Of a stretch of DNA of 64,000 bases, positions 37,456 to 49,727 are shown piece after piece. Location of the stretch: assembly GCF_001522545.3 (NCBI RefSeq), contig NC_031769.1, positions 73,451,335 through 73,515,334 on the forward strand. Direction: 5' to 3'. Source of the DNA: Parus major (Eukaryota; Chordata; Aves; Passeriformes; Paridae). Under the pieces are notes generated by a model. It searched no databases. It was not told the DNA's origin and saw nothing but the letters and a program-made list of their open reading frames with translations. How positions within the stretch are numbered: position 1 is the stretch's first letter; each line of letters opens with the position of its first letter. Both the position numbers and the translations under genes were made by a program.

Positions 37456-39642
37456 TTGTACAGTGTGAACTGTAATACTCACTTGCTTTTCAGCTGGTTT
37501 CCATGGAGCAGTAAAACTATCATAACTGCAGCTGGTCTGATTCATAGCAAGCAGCCCCAATAATATGCCCCAGCAGTCAGAGAAAGAAGAGTTTGTCATT
37601 AATACATCTCTCAGGAACATTTCCATTTAGACAAAGCTTAAGTAATGCTGCTCATAAGCTCCACACTTTTCCTTTGCATGGGAGTGTTTCTTGCACATTA
37701 ATAATATCCTGAAATTCGGAAGAATGAGCACCAGCTGTAATGATGGAGAGAGCACTAGTGTCTTCAAGACCTCATGAATTATCTTTAGAACTTTTTTCTC
37801 TCATGATTAAGCACTTGTAATCTACACTTCCAAGAAACGGACTTACATTCTTGAAATATTTAACAGTTTTGTATAGAGTAGATGAGCTGTAAAATTACAT
37901 AAAGTCTTTCACAATTGACCATTTTCAATTAACTTCAAGGAGGAATGCTAGGAGTAACTTAAAATTTTAGTACATGCTGTAGCAGTTAGGAACACCAATA
38001 GGAAACTCAATAGGTCTGGAGAGAATGGTAAAATAGTGATATAGTTGCAAATGTAGAGGGAGAATGGTGCAGCCCCAAGTCTCACCTCCTCTTTCAAGAT
38101 TAATATGATACAAAACCAAAACAATAGCAGCATATTTCAGATATTGTAGCAGAATATAACTAAATTGTTTTCTATAGTAAAAAGGAGAGACTTATAGCCA
38201 TGGTAAATTTTTGAAGTCTCCAACATCAGTTAACAGTCCCATTAATCCATGTTTTTCATGATCACATTTTCTTACCTGCGTGTTTCAGGTTTTGTTTGGT
38301 TTTACTTAATTGCAATTAATTGATCCTAATTTATACAAACATTTTTATCTTAGCATACATGCTTTTGAATTTTATTGCTATGTATAGGAGAGATAGAAGT
38401 TGTTTGACCTCAGAATTATGGTGAAAACTTTCATAGCTAAAAAGGCCAGTTGAATTTACTGATAAGATTTTTTTTTTAAATTGTATTTTATAAATTTTGT
38501 GTGCGAGGTTTTTTGCTCTGTTTTATTAATTCTAAATATGCCAGTATTGTAGAAAAAGGAACCTAGACAAAAAGAAGTAAACAAAATGTGCTATAAGCCT
38601 GATCATTTTGCTATAGAATGAGTCAAATATTGTACTTCATTTTCTTTCATTGTTAGATTTTGTATGCATTGTTTCGTGACAGAGAGTTCTGGCTGACTAC
38701 TTCTCTTATGGAGATGTACATGGTTCACTGGGGTGATTGCTGATACAGGAATAGTTTCTTGTGGCAGTCTTCAGGTTTTCTTGTACATAATCCCTGTAAA
38801 CAGAACTGTAGAATTTTCAGTGAACTGAAAAGATTCTGAATTCATACTTTCACCTACTGGAGTGCATAATTTAAATGAAAGAGCTGACTGATCTGGCAAC
38901 ACAGTAGTTTGTTAAAAAAAATAAACTGCAATTCATCAAATTAAAGTGCTATTGTCCCACCAGTATAGAAGAAAAAGAAGAGAGTGGAGATTGCTTTTCT
39001 GTTAGACAAAGCTGTAAAGATAAATGTAAGTAGATACATATGAGATTTATCCAAGTTCTTGTAAGATTGTGGTGGATAAGTCTTGTCTAACAGTCAAATC
39101 CCCACACAGATGTTTTCTCACTCCCCTTGTGAGGGGAACAGAATAAAATGAGAAATCTTACAGGTTAAGGCAAAGACAGGAAGATTGCCTAACGTTACTG
39201 TACTACAAGCAGAAAAGGCTCTATATGGGGGAAATTAATTTTTTGTCAATTTAAATAGATTTAAGTGATGACCAACAAAAGATACAAATAAAGCAACACC
39301 TTTCCTGACCCCTTTATAATGCCTAATTTCATCTCTCCACCCCCAAGGCCTCCTCAAGGAGCACTGGAAGGTGTGAGTGAAGGAGTGTTACCTTCAATTT
39401 TTATTTATTTCAGCCTTTCATGTGAGCTGTAGAAAAGAGATGATATTTGGTATGACAATATGTTTTTTTTTCAAATTATTTATATAACAGATTGAACTTG
39501 TACCAAATAAATGCTTTGTATGATATAATCCACATTTTTTATTTTAACCTAAATCATACTGAACTACTAACCTGATCCTTCTGGAAGCTATACACCAATT
39601 TACTCCTCAATTATCATGGAATGCTACTGCAAAATATAAATT

Positions 39643-39669
39643 TATATATATATATGTATATATACACAC
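39643..39669. repeat. (TA)n microsatellite
   Basis: TATATATATATATG is followed by TATATATACACAC, giving a short interrupted TA/CA array. Confidence 0.9.
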
Positions 39670-42054
39670 CAGACTGGTTATCTGATTCTTAATGGCACAT
39701 TTAGACAATATTTTTAAGTTCTTGTTCATTACATTGCAGTTTGATTGATTCACCATTTCTGAAAGAAGGGCACTGTTTTGAGATGTTTGCTCTAAAAAAA
39801 TACTCAAAGGTAGAAGAGTTTACTATTAGTAATGTCAACTGACATTTTATTACCGGTGTAGTATATTTTACCGCTCCATCAAGTGCTTTAGGAAATGAAG
39901 CAATGTAATGTAACAGAGATACTGCTCCAGAAAAGTCAGTCCTCTACAGTAGGTGGCTTGAAATGTATGTGCCAAGTAGCATGGGAAAACAAACCAGAAC
40001 AAAACAACTCTTCATAAGCCTCTGCTTCCCAGCATGAACTTTATAGCTCTGACACCCTAGGTTTTCATTGTCAGAAGTCTTACACTGAAACAATCTTTGT
40101 CTCGTAACCCTGAAGTTGTTTTTCAGATATTCTCTCTCATTAATTCTTGCTTGAAGCCATATAATTAAAACCTCACAAGGTGTTTCTTGGTAAAAGATGA
40201 GCACCTTTTACATGAAGATAGAACACAAGTCCCACTCTTACTACAATGGACTTTCTAACCTGGCACTCCCATAAAACCAAGATGTTGCCAAGTAAATTGG
40301 CTGCAAGTGCTATCAGTGCCCTGCAGTGTTTTTGTTAATTATATTGCCATAGTGCCTGACACAGATAGCAATCTTTCCAACAGAGCAGGCAGATTTAAAG
40401 AGGCAGAATTAATTGAAATTGATTTGTGCAGTCTGTCATGTTGAGCTCTGCTGGGAGAGTTTTCTTTCCCGTTCTTTCTCTAATTCCTACTGTAGTACAT
40501 GTAACAGGTAGTTGCCTCACCTTGGAGTACTAATTATGGTGAATGAATGGATTTGTCTGCTGCAATAGGTACAGGACAGGACAGGATTAGAAGACATCAA
40601 AATTTACTTTGAGTACCACCCAGAGAAAATACCTTTTTTTTCCCCAACTTTCTGGGTTCCCTAAAAAAGGGGAATAAAAAAGAAAAATGCCAAAGTCACA
40701 AGTATGTCCAAAGATACTGGGCTATAAACCTTTGTTGCAGATTTGATAGATAATGACAGTGGAAGGTGTACAAGAATGAAAATACTCCAACGTTATACAG
40801 CGAAATCCCAATGTGAACAATGAATTTATTTCCTGCGTATGAGGCTCATTATCAAGGAATACTGCTCAAGAATTTCCTGAACTCCTTTATCCAGTTCAAA
40901 TTTTATATATAATTCTTCTCATATTTAAAAGCTCAAGAAGTTGAGCATTTATAAATGACCTTGAAGAAAACGTCAGCTGTTCCTTTTATAGAAATTTGCT
41001 TATCCCACTAGCAAATAATGGGCATATGTGGGAAAAATGCCTGTTAAGTATCTACGTCAAATCATTCCAAGATGGATTTTCAAGAACTTGCTTCTTTGAA
41101 AAATCTTTAACTTTAAATATTTTAGATTTAGTGGTTTGCAGTCAGTTTTTTCCAACTGAGGTTTATGTGTATGAAGGTAATTTTTATTATTTGGCAAGAT
41201 GAGATAGAGATGTGATGAAGACATAAACTATAAAACCAAGCTTCTCCTTTATTCCAATGGTAGGGAAAAACAAAAGTGTATTTAAAATAAGTGCTAAAAT
41301 TTAATTAATTAATGAGGGGCTTATCAAGCAGGACTTGATACATTCAGTATTTTCTTTTTTTTTTTAATTCTTTCCTGGACTTAAATTTTACCTGTAAAAG
41401 CTTTGCCTGGGTTTCTGGTGTTGATGTTGCAATTTGAAAATATCTTGATCTAACTTTGAAGAAGGATTATAATTTGTATTTACTGTGAGAATTTGGATGA
41501 GTATTTTAAGAAAAAAATTGCTTTCATGCAGCTCTTTGCAGAACTGAAGTTTGAAAAATGTATTTAAAGTGCCCACGACTGTTGAACACTAACATGGCAA
41601 CTGCTTGTCTTGTACTTTCTTAAATTATTATAGTCTGAGTAGATAAAAACCAGGGAAGAATCAGGCCCAATATGCTTCAGTTATTATTTCCATATCTAAG
41701 TCTAACAAGCATGCAGTTTCAATTAAAACTGACTATTCACGAGCAGAATTTGCTTTATGTTGCATCACATTTATAGAAATTCTGCTGGGAAAAAGGGCAG
41801 AAGGGGAAATGTGTTATAAGAGGCAGACACAGTAACAAATAAAGTGTAAAGAAGCTAGATAGAAAACTAAATATGCAAATATAGCCAGTACCTGCCAAGG
41901 AGAGTATTTTGCCTGATGTATGTCTTTCATGACCATCTTTTAAGCCTGGCAGATAGTTTTAGTCCATTTCACTCTCTGTTTATCTTGTCTGTACTTTATC
42001 CAAGCAAGTCCAACAAATCAGTTTGTTTATAAGGGTAATACTGGAGAAACTGTT

Positions 42055-42080
42055 GAAAGCATTACTAAAGTAATGCTTTC
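42055..42080. repeat. Perfect 11-bp hairpin, 4-nt loop
   Basis: GAAAGCATTAC (42055-42065) is the exact reverse complement of GTAATGCTTTC (42070-42080), separated by TAAA. The stem is too short for a typical microRNA precursor. It may be a protein-binding palindrome or chance. Confidence 0.8.
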
Positions 42081-43620
42081 TCCTGAATTAGTATCTTGAC
42101 ATACTAGTTTTCTGTTGCACCTTTTAAGTAAATGCTGCTACATAATCATATCATGAGTGCTTAGGATAACTCAAAAAAAACCCCAAACAAACCAGTGAAA
42201 TTTATGGGTAAGCCAAGAAAATATTACTGATAATAATATTAATGATTGGGGTGCTTCGGACTCGTTTTGCAGTGCAACTTTTTAACTGATCTCAGCCATT
42301 CTCTGATGATTTTAAGTATATTCACTATCTTCTCAAGGCTGATAAATTTTATTGAAAAAATAGGTTTTAGAAGTATTTCTTGAGACTAATAAAGTCTGCT
42401 TTGAAAGTCTTTTGGTCATGTAGATAAGTGTGTGAAGTTGTCTGAAACAAAAAATTCAATTCCTGCTATAACCTGATGAAACCAACAAGAAATCTTGAAC
42501 AGTAAACGGAATGGAATAATGAATTAAACCTTGTAAGAAGATAAAAATACTTCTTACCATATAGAAAAATTGAAAAGAAGTCACAGGACCACTACATTTG
42601 TAATAGATTGGTTGTACAGAATGGTCAATTACTAAAAATTTAAACAATGACAGTATTGAGATAATGCAAATCCAAGCTTCTCATTTTACTCTGATTCAAC
42701 TCTCTGCTGTAAGAGATTTTTTTTTTATTATTTTCATCAATTATTTTCCATTGACAGATGGAATTACCACAAATCTTCTACCTGAATTGATATGCAACTA
42801 GAACTTAGGAGATGTAAATTCTTTGATGGCAAAAAACTTTAAACCACAGAGCTATGAGAATTGATTTTCTTGAACTTTTTTATATGTTTAAAATGTTTCT
42901 TCAAAGTATTTTTTTTCAAGCAGGGCCAATCTGATTGTTTAAATAGGGATGAGGAACAGAGGTTTCATGGCAAGGCTCCTAATGAATAAGTGTTACTATG
43001 TGTTATTTGCATCTAAAATACAGTGCTTTCAGGTGAAGGTAATTTCCAGGCTTCTGAGGAGTCTTTAATTATTTCTCTTTTGAGTTACAGTAAGCAGATG
43101 TGAGGTTAAAACAGTGAAGAGGAAAAAAAAAGAAAAAAAGAGTATTTTGAATTATCTTAACAAGAAGCTGCAAGCTATTCAAATAGAAGGGATTAAAGCA
43201 GAAAATGAAAGCTGTACTATCTACCCAGTAATAGACTACTACAAAAAATCTGTCAAATGTTTAGATTATATGAACCAGTATTCCCCATTTAAAATCAGTA
43301 AAGTTACACTGAGCATCATCTGGATTTCTTTATTTTTAGGAAAATACTGCTGAGATGCCCTTATTAAATGTATGATATTTATATAGATCCCAGATCAACA
43401 GCAGTTTTTCAATAAACCTTCATAAGGTTAATTCTGAGAAACCTGTATTGTATATCTTTGCTGAAAGGTAGGAAAAAGCTAGGAATCAAACAGGAAAGGA
43501 ATGATGTCCTGAGAATTTCAGGTATGAGAAACTGGAGTTTTCTGATTTCATAGCAGACCTAGAAGCTGAATGCAAACCTAGTGAGTGACAGGATGAATCA
43601 ATTCTGCCATCAGTGCTTCT

Positions 43621-44589
43621 CAGAATCACAGAATCACTAGTTTGGAAGAAACCTCCAAGATCATTGAGTCCAATCCAGCCCTAACACCTCAGCAAACATG
43701 GCACTGAGTGCCACATCCAATCTTTATTTAAAAACATCCAGGGATGGTGACTCCACCATCTCCCTGGGCAGACCATTCCAATACTTTATAACATTTTCTG
43801 TAAAAAACTCTTTCCTAATATCCAACCAATATTTCCCTTGGCACAGCTTGAGACTGTGTCCTCTCATTCTGTCAGTTGCTGCCTGGAGAAAGAGACCAAC
43901 CCCACCTGACCACAGCCACCCTTCAGGGAGTTGTAGAGAGTGATAAGGTCACCTCTGAGTCTCCTTTCCTCCAGGCTAAACAGCCCCAGCTCCCTCAGCT
44001 GTTCCTCACAGGGTTTGTGTTCCAAACCCCTCACCAGCCTCAATGCCTCCTCTGGATGTGCTCAAGAGTCTCAAAGTCCTTCCCAAACTGAGGGCCCAGA
44101 ACTGGACACAGCACTCCAGGTGTGGCCTCACCAGTGCCAAGTACAGTACAATGACCTCCCTGCTCCTGCTGGCCACACCATTCCTGATCCAGGCCAGGAG
44201 CCATTGGCCTTCTTAGCCACCAGGGCACACGGCTGGCTCATGTTCAGCTGCTGTCACCAGCATCCCCAGGTCCCTTTCTGCCCTGTCCAGCCACACCATC
44301 CCCCCGCAACATTGCAGGGGGTTATTGTGGCTAAAATGCAGGACTTGGCACTTGGACTTATTAAATGTCATCCCACTGGAGTCTGCCCATCCATCCAACT
44401 GTTCCAGGTCTCTCTGCAGAGCCCTCCTGCCTTCCAACATATCGACACAGGCTCCCAGCTTACTGTTGTCTGCAAATTTACTAATGAAGGACTCAATATT
44501 CTCAACATCCATGTCATCAACAAAAATATTGAACACAACTGGCCCCAACACAGACCCCTGGGGAGCACCACTGGTGACTGGCCACCAGT
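43621..44589 (-). mobile_element. CR1 retrotransposon with partial RT frame, minus strand
   Basis: The minus-strand 3' end is at 43621 (plus strand CAGAATCACAGAATCACTAG, the inverted terminal repeat). The 5' truncation is near 44589, just beyond the VTSGAPQGS reverse-transcriptase motif. An open frame at about 44213-44589 (-) retains PQGSVLGP, FNIFVDDMD, LEGRRALQRDLEQLDGWAD and FNKSKCQVLH, the usual order of the CR1 palm and thumb. The catalytic FADD box reads FADN, so the second aspartate of the metal-binding pair is lost. Downstream the frame is broken before the C-terminal block. It is inactive. Plus-strand frames at 43940-44626 and 44325-44699 are antisense shadows. Confidence 0.95.
44213..44589 (-). 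pseudogene. CR1 reverse-transcriptase fragment
   Basis: This is the remaining open part of ORF2 of the surrounding CR1 copy, covering the end of the reverse-transcriptase palm and the region after it. Seen in order are PQGSVLGP (motif B-like), FADN in place of the FADD active site, SKLG, RDLEQLDGWAD and NKSKCQVLHF. The N-terminal endonuclease and fingers are absent because of 5' truncation. The frame in the sequence runs to 44653, past the repeat boundary into flanking DNA, so its first residues are not CR1. It has no expected function. Confidence 0.9.
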
Positions 44590-45231
44590 CTGTTTCTGTT
44601 TTTGTTTCTCCCCTTGTTTCTCTTAATTGTTCATATTCATCTCTTTTGAACATGCTTTATTTCTGGAAAGGAATTTTCAGCTGCTCTAATATGAAATAAT
44701 TTCCAGGGAACATTGACATTTGATTGTTCAAAGTGATCCTCAGATGAGCACGTACAATGATCATGACAGCCCCTTTTCTAGGAATGGGGCATCTAAGATT
44801 AGGAAAGAAGCTTTAGAGCCGTAGTCTTGGCTAAATTTACTCATCTGTGTTTTTAAACAACACATTTTTTCAATATATACATGTATTGGAGACAACCAAG
44901 AAAAGAGAATATAATCCTAATGGTTCTAATTTCCAATGACATTCCTAGCATATTGCTCCCTTCAGATTTAACAGATTTTCTTGCTCTGGACTACTGATAT
45001 CAAAACGGAAAACAAGTAACAAAAATTTATTTAAATAATAGTTTTTTCTTAATAAGGAAAGAAATAAAAATCAAGGCACAAAGAAGCAGTGAGCAGTTGT
45101 TCCATATTGAGTTCTTCTCTTAATCACAGTTTCTTATGAATATTTTTTATTTTGGGTTAGAATTATACCTGGGACATATCCAGTACATCATCAGTTAAAT
45201 TAAGGTGCTACACATGCATTTATAAATCATC
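44590..45231. other. Unique AT-rich DNA between CR1 copies
   Basis: Nothing recognisable beyond short A- and T-rich tracts. A T/G-rich run at 44589-44620 lies at the 5' break of the neighbouring CR1 copy. Confidence 0.5.
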
Positions 45232-45295
45232 TTCTGGACAAGATGACTTCCAGAGATCCTCTCCAAGCTACACCATTCTGTGGTTGGGTGATTCT
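45232..45295 (+). mobile_element. CR1 3'-terminal fragment
   Basis: GATGACTTCCAGAGATCCTC, a TCCAAGCTACACC block and then ATTCTGTGGTTGGGTGATTC match the last ~60 bases of CR1 (the gatgacctccagaggtccc..caacc..attctgtgattctg pattern). Only the tail is present and its terminal repeat is partly decayed. Confidence 0.7.
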
Positions 45296-48200
45296 TTGAA
45301 ATATTCAATAAAATTTAAAAGTAACCAGGAGAGTTCCATTTAAGTATTAAAAGGAATTGTGAATCCTATTTAGTCCTATATGGAACCTTACAATGCAGTT
45401 AATTATTCATAACTTTATCCTGTGAAAACTAGTTCAAAAAGCCATCAATTCACTTTAAAGGGCTATCTTTAACAACAACAACAAAAGAAAAATTGGTATT
45501 AAGCTTTCTGCATTGCAAAATGAAGCTTATTATTAATTTTAGCTAAACAAAGTTTGAGGTTTTAAACACCTTTTCATGAATATATAGTCATAACAATCTG
45601 GCACTTTGACAGAAGTTGTTGAGCGGTAAATATAATGACTTTGGGATTTGTTACAGGAAAAATTCAGACTTAGTCTTCCGCAATGCTTTTATTTACACCC
45701 TCTCCCAAGTCATTTGTGCTCTGCTTCCTCACACATAAAACAAGCCAAAGTGGAGTTAAAGATCCTTGAGTTATCTGTAACTCTGTCAAACTTTAAATTA
45801 TCACTTATTAATATTGATGTTGGTATGTTAACAAAGTTTTTCAAGCAATGCAAGTATTGAGAGAACCATTAATGACAGAAGGATCATTAATAGTAACCAG
45901 TCTGGGTTACTTAGACTAAGATCTGCAAGAAATATGAAAAACAAATATTTTTTTCAGAGAATTGAAAATGGAAGAATTTTCTTTTTCTATATTGGTCTTT
46001 GTGGTCTTTGAGAACTTACTCCTATGACTCTAAGACAGACTGTACCCAGAATTGTAAAGGGCAATGGTCTGAAGTGCAGTTCACCATTACCGTTCTCAAA
46101 ACCATTACAGTTTCTCAAAAAGAGAAAAAGAAAACCCACAAAAGCTGCCTTAACTTTTAGATACACTTTTATAACACCAAATAAAAATATATGAAGCATT
46201 AAAACAATACAGAATTTTAAAACATGGACTTCCAAGTCTATGGGATGGACCTCACGATGACACCAGGTATATACCTGGAAGATTTTCATGCCTGTAGTCA
46301 CTGAAGGAGAATTGAGATTTACCTCAAAGCAGTCTTTTTTAATTAGCCTGAACTCTTTATTTAATGTAACGAGCAACCGAAGACTTGAGCATGTGAATTA
46401 TGTTCTTCCAGAATTATGTCTGAGAGAAATGTCTCCCACAAACGAGTAAAAGCAAAGATGATTTTACAATACTTAGTATCTTTTTCCTTCTCTCTTTAAT
46501 AAAGTTTACTGCACCAAGTTACACCAAATTGCCCTGCTGAAGACTTTGATACCAGACCTGTGCTTTTACAGCCTGTTTTTCAGGTTTCTTGCATTTTAAT
46601 AATATTTAGCAGTAGGGTAGGTACTTGTACTTTGAAATCAAGAATTTTCAATTAGTTCTTGAATATCTAAAAGTATAATGATGTAAATAATTGATGTAAT
46701 AAATGATGTAATAATAAAAATAAATTATGTAATCTGGGGAAAACTCAGGACCTCTTTTTACAAGCTCTTGCCTGAACTACATGACCAGTTTTATTAGTTC
46801 ACACCCCAAAGCAGATTCAAAGCCTCACAAATTTTTTTGGGAAACAAGGTCCACAGAAATAAACGTGTGTATTTTTTGGTCCTTGTTAATCATTATTCAG
46901 AGTTAGTTGCCATGAATTTCTGAGAATCTCCTGCTTGAAGGCCATCTAAATACTCATTTAGACCATTGGTCATTCACACTAAAGTTTAAACATGGAACTC
47001 CCCAAGTCCTTGAGTAGCTGATGGCTGCAGTGCTTTTCAAAGGCATTACATGAAGCCCCAAAAGTGCCACCACAGCACTGGTGTGGGGCTGCCCAATACA
47101 TACTGGCTACAACTCTCACAACAGCCAACATGGTTATTTTGTTTATAGCTCTGTGCTTAACCCTCCAGATGTTTTACATACACAAATATTATGCTGTGTA
47201 ATTATTTGAAGGGGAAAGGAAACTGCCCTGAGCAGCATTATTTGCATTGGTAGACTATCTTTTGGTTGTCCTTGTCCTTTACACTTTACCTTTATATTTT
47301 AAAAATTAAACACATAAAGTGATTTCCCTTACCAGCTGAATGTGAGGTGTCTTTGCTATCTCTAGCAGCACTCTGCAGTGTTTAAATGCTTAACATTTTC
47401 CAGGATAGCACTCTTACTATTCACTAGAGTCTTGCTTCAATGAATAAAGAACAGGTTGGTTAGAAGAGAGTATTCCCTGAATGTTCTTCCTAGCAAAAAT
47501 GGCTATTTTTTTTTCCAATAATAGCATGGAAAATTTCTAAAAGCAGCTGGAATTTTAAGGCAAAGATGATTGATTTCTATTTCTAGATATGAGTATGAGT
47601 ATTAGTATTCTGATTGTAAATACAAGAGGATCCATATCTGAAACAGTATTCTCAATGTCACTTTTGTTCTTGAGAGATAGAAAATAAAATCTTGTGATCA
47701 CATTTAATTCTGTAAGCATTTCTATTGACTATATATATGTGACTATATATATGGATTTTTTTACCTTTTGCCTTTATCTTTTTCTTGAAATAAGTGTTTA
47801 TACTGCTGTGATTTATACTATTATATAAATATTGTCCTATATATAGAGAGGACAATTTTTGCTGCTTTATAAAAATCTAAAATCATGTCACAGTGACTGT
47901 GTTATTTAGTCTTTTTCTAAGGAAAGATACTGCTTTAATGAAGAGTTGTTTTTAGTTTGTAAGTGGTGTTTTAAAAAGTAAATTACTGCATATTACAGAA
48001 TTTTTCTATTGTTTTGTCTTGTGTTTTGGAGCAATTGCTGAATATTTTCATTTTCCCTTTCCAAGTTCAAGTAATTTGTGGCAGAAAATACAGCTGGCTG
48101 CTTGTACTGAAAAATGTTTCTAATTAGCTCCTAAAGTCCTCTCTTCTGAAGGGTGTTAGGACTCTCTCACAGATCACTTGTTGCTTTATTTCTCCCATCC

Positions 48201-49316
48201 ATCTTCTTCAGGCATCTTAACATTTTATAGTGCGTTATTTTTTGCACACCTTGAAGCTCTTAACCTGATCCTAGAAAGAGTATTTTTCACTGAAGGGGAA
48301 GAAAAAAGACTTTTGATTTTGATCAGATAATCTGTGTCTGGGCCACCTGCTTAGTGGTACATGATCAACTGCTGTGCCATACTTCTATTCAAGTCTGTGT
48401 CTAAAGAAAATGCCACATAGGCTTATGCTTATTTAAAGAACTGACGAATATTCTATTGGTGGTTCTTAATGAAAAGACAAGGTGACCTTATTATTTTCTT
48501 CTTTTAATTTTTTTTTTTTTTTTGTTTTGGGACTGGGGCTAGAGATAATTGCCATACTTCTTAACAGTCTCTACAGACCAATTAACAACAGGGAGCCATG
48601 TACTCTGCCAGTCTGAGTTTCAATTAAATGTCTGCTCCAGGAGGAGCTAAACTAACACGCAGCTATTGAACAGCAGTTACACTATTGATACAGCTTAGTC
48701 CACCACAGAGGACAGAGTCTTGCTTCACGACAGATGGCCTAATGCTCCGGCAATTAATACATTTTTATGGCTTTTAAATCTTTCTGACCTTTTACTTTCC
48801 TGCCTGAATTAGTAGGGCACAGTTTTATTAGTGAAATGGAAGTTTGAGAACATGTTTATGTGACATCTTTTTTTAAAAAAATGTAAAATATATTCTGTTG
48901 GCAAGACTTAGAAGTCTGATTTTTTAATCAGTCGGGACTGCAATGTACTTATTTTAAATGTAGGGAAGGTGGCAATTGCTGGTGAGATCCTGTTGTTTTA
49001 TTATAGCTGGGCTGCCGAGGAAGCTAGAGATTAGAGAATAGTAATAATTAGTAAGTTATTAAGAATTCAGTGATGAACATGCATGCAGTGGAATTTGATA
49101 CTTTATCCTAACTCATCATGCCCTAGAGTTGTATCCCAAAAATACAGTTTTCCAAACAAAACCAAATCAATATGGAGTATATTACCATGTAAGCATTCTT
49201 TCAAATTTCCAATTATAGTTTAGAAGTATGTGCAAATTTTGGTAAGCTTGTACAGTAAGATGGAACCTAAGAAAATGCAGTCACTTTGGCATTATAATAA
49301 ATCATTTCAGTATTAA
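45296..49316. other. Unique DNA, with a complex block near 48.5-48.9 kb
   Basis: No gene or transposon was recognised. An AT-rich tandem repeat lies at 46676-46733. The block 48540-48860 has little low-complexity sequence and several homeodomain-type CAATTAA words, and is a candidate conserved non-coding element. The frame at 45987-46376 (-) is 129 codons but has no domain or splice support. Confidence 0.5.
46676..46733. repeat. AT-rich TGATGTAATAA-type tandem repeat
   Basis: Units of the form TGATGTAA(A)TAA recur about four times with indels, ending in AAATTATGTAAT. It is a degenerate minisatellite-like tract. Confidence 0.75.
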
Positions 49317-49727
49317 GAAATGTGTGGAGTGTGGGGTATTTGTTGTATTTGTTGAGGCGGTTAAGGCTTACGCTCCCCAGAAGGCCCTGTGGGAAGGAGC
49401 AGCTGCCGGACGGACATTTGGAATCCAGCCGAGGGGTGGGAGGCAGCTGAGTGACAGCTGGGAGTGAGACTGTGATTGGCTGGAGGGGCGCGTGGACTGC
49501 GTGTGAGCAGGAAGCTGATTGGATGGTAGAACCCGTGGACAGCAGCAGTGCAGCTGGGCCAGCCAATGGGTGCCCTTCTTCTGTTAAATTCTCTTAGGGC
49601 TTGGTTCGGTTTCAGTTGTGTCCAATGGAGATTGAAGGTGTAAAAAGGGATGTTTTCTGTAATAAAGCGATCTTCTTCAGATGAATAAGGGGGTCCGTGT
49701 CTCTTTGTTCCCCTTGCTACAGAAATG
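49317..49727. repeat. 6-bp target-site duplication of the solo LTR
   Basis: GAAATG at 49317-49322 and 49722-49727 directly flanks the TG...CA element. The perfect match supports a single retroviral-type integration, later reduced to one LTR. Six-base duplications are usual for class II (ERVK/alpharetrovirus-like) integrases. Confidence 0.9.
49323..49721 (+). mobile_element. Solo LTR of an endogenous retrovirus, 399 bp
   Basis: The element starts TGTGGAGTG and ends TTGCTACA (TG...CA) between perfect 6-bp duplications, so both ends are intact. It is much more GC-rich than its surroundings. The U3-like part has four CCAAT or inverted CCAAT boxes (49475, 49518, 49563 and 49622) and a TATA-like TAAAAAGG at 49641. 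AATAAA at 49661-49666 marks the poly(A) signal, and a G/T-rich stretch follows in the R/U5-like part. No internal retroviral genes remain, as expected when the two LTRs of a provirus recombine. The 6-bp duplication suggests a class II family. The minus-strand frames at 49267-49566 and 49361-49777 are antisense to it. Confidence 0.92.

Larger units (their letters stand above)
37456..43620. other. Unique AT-rich non-coding DNA
   Basis: No gene or transposon was recognised. It includes a TA-rich microsatellite (39643-39669), a short perfect hairpin (42055-42080) and a compositionally balanced block at 40290-40450 that may be conserved non-coding DNA. Open frames at 39944-40204 (-), 40996-41202 (+) and 43114-43353 (+) have no recognisable domain. 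Confidence 0.5.

Noticed and set aside
43876..44699. Plus-strand frames of up to 228 codons
   Set aside because: Antisense to the CR1 copy at 43621-44589; no independent domain.
45987..46376. 129-codon minus-strand frame
   Set aside because: Hydrophobic AT-driven composition, no domain, no acceptor or poly(A) arrangement; likely chance.
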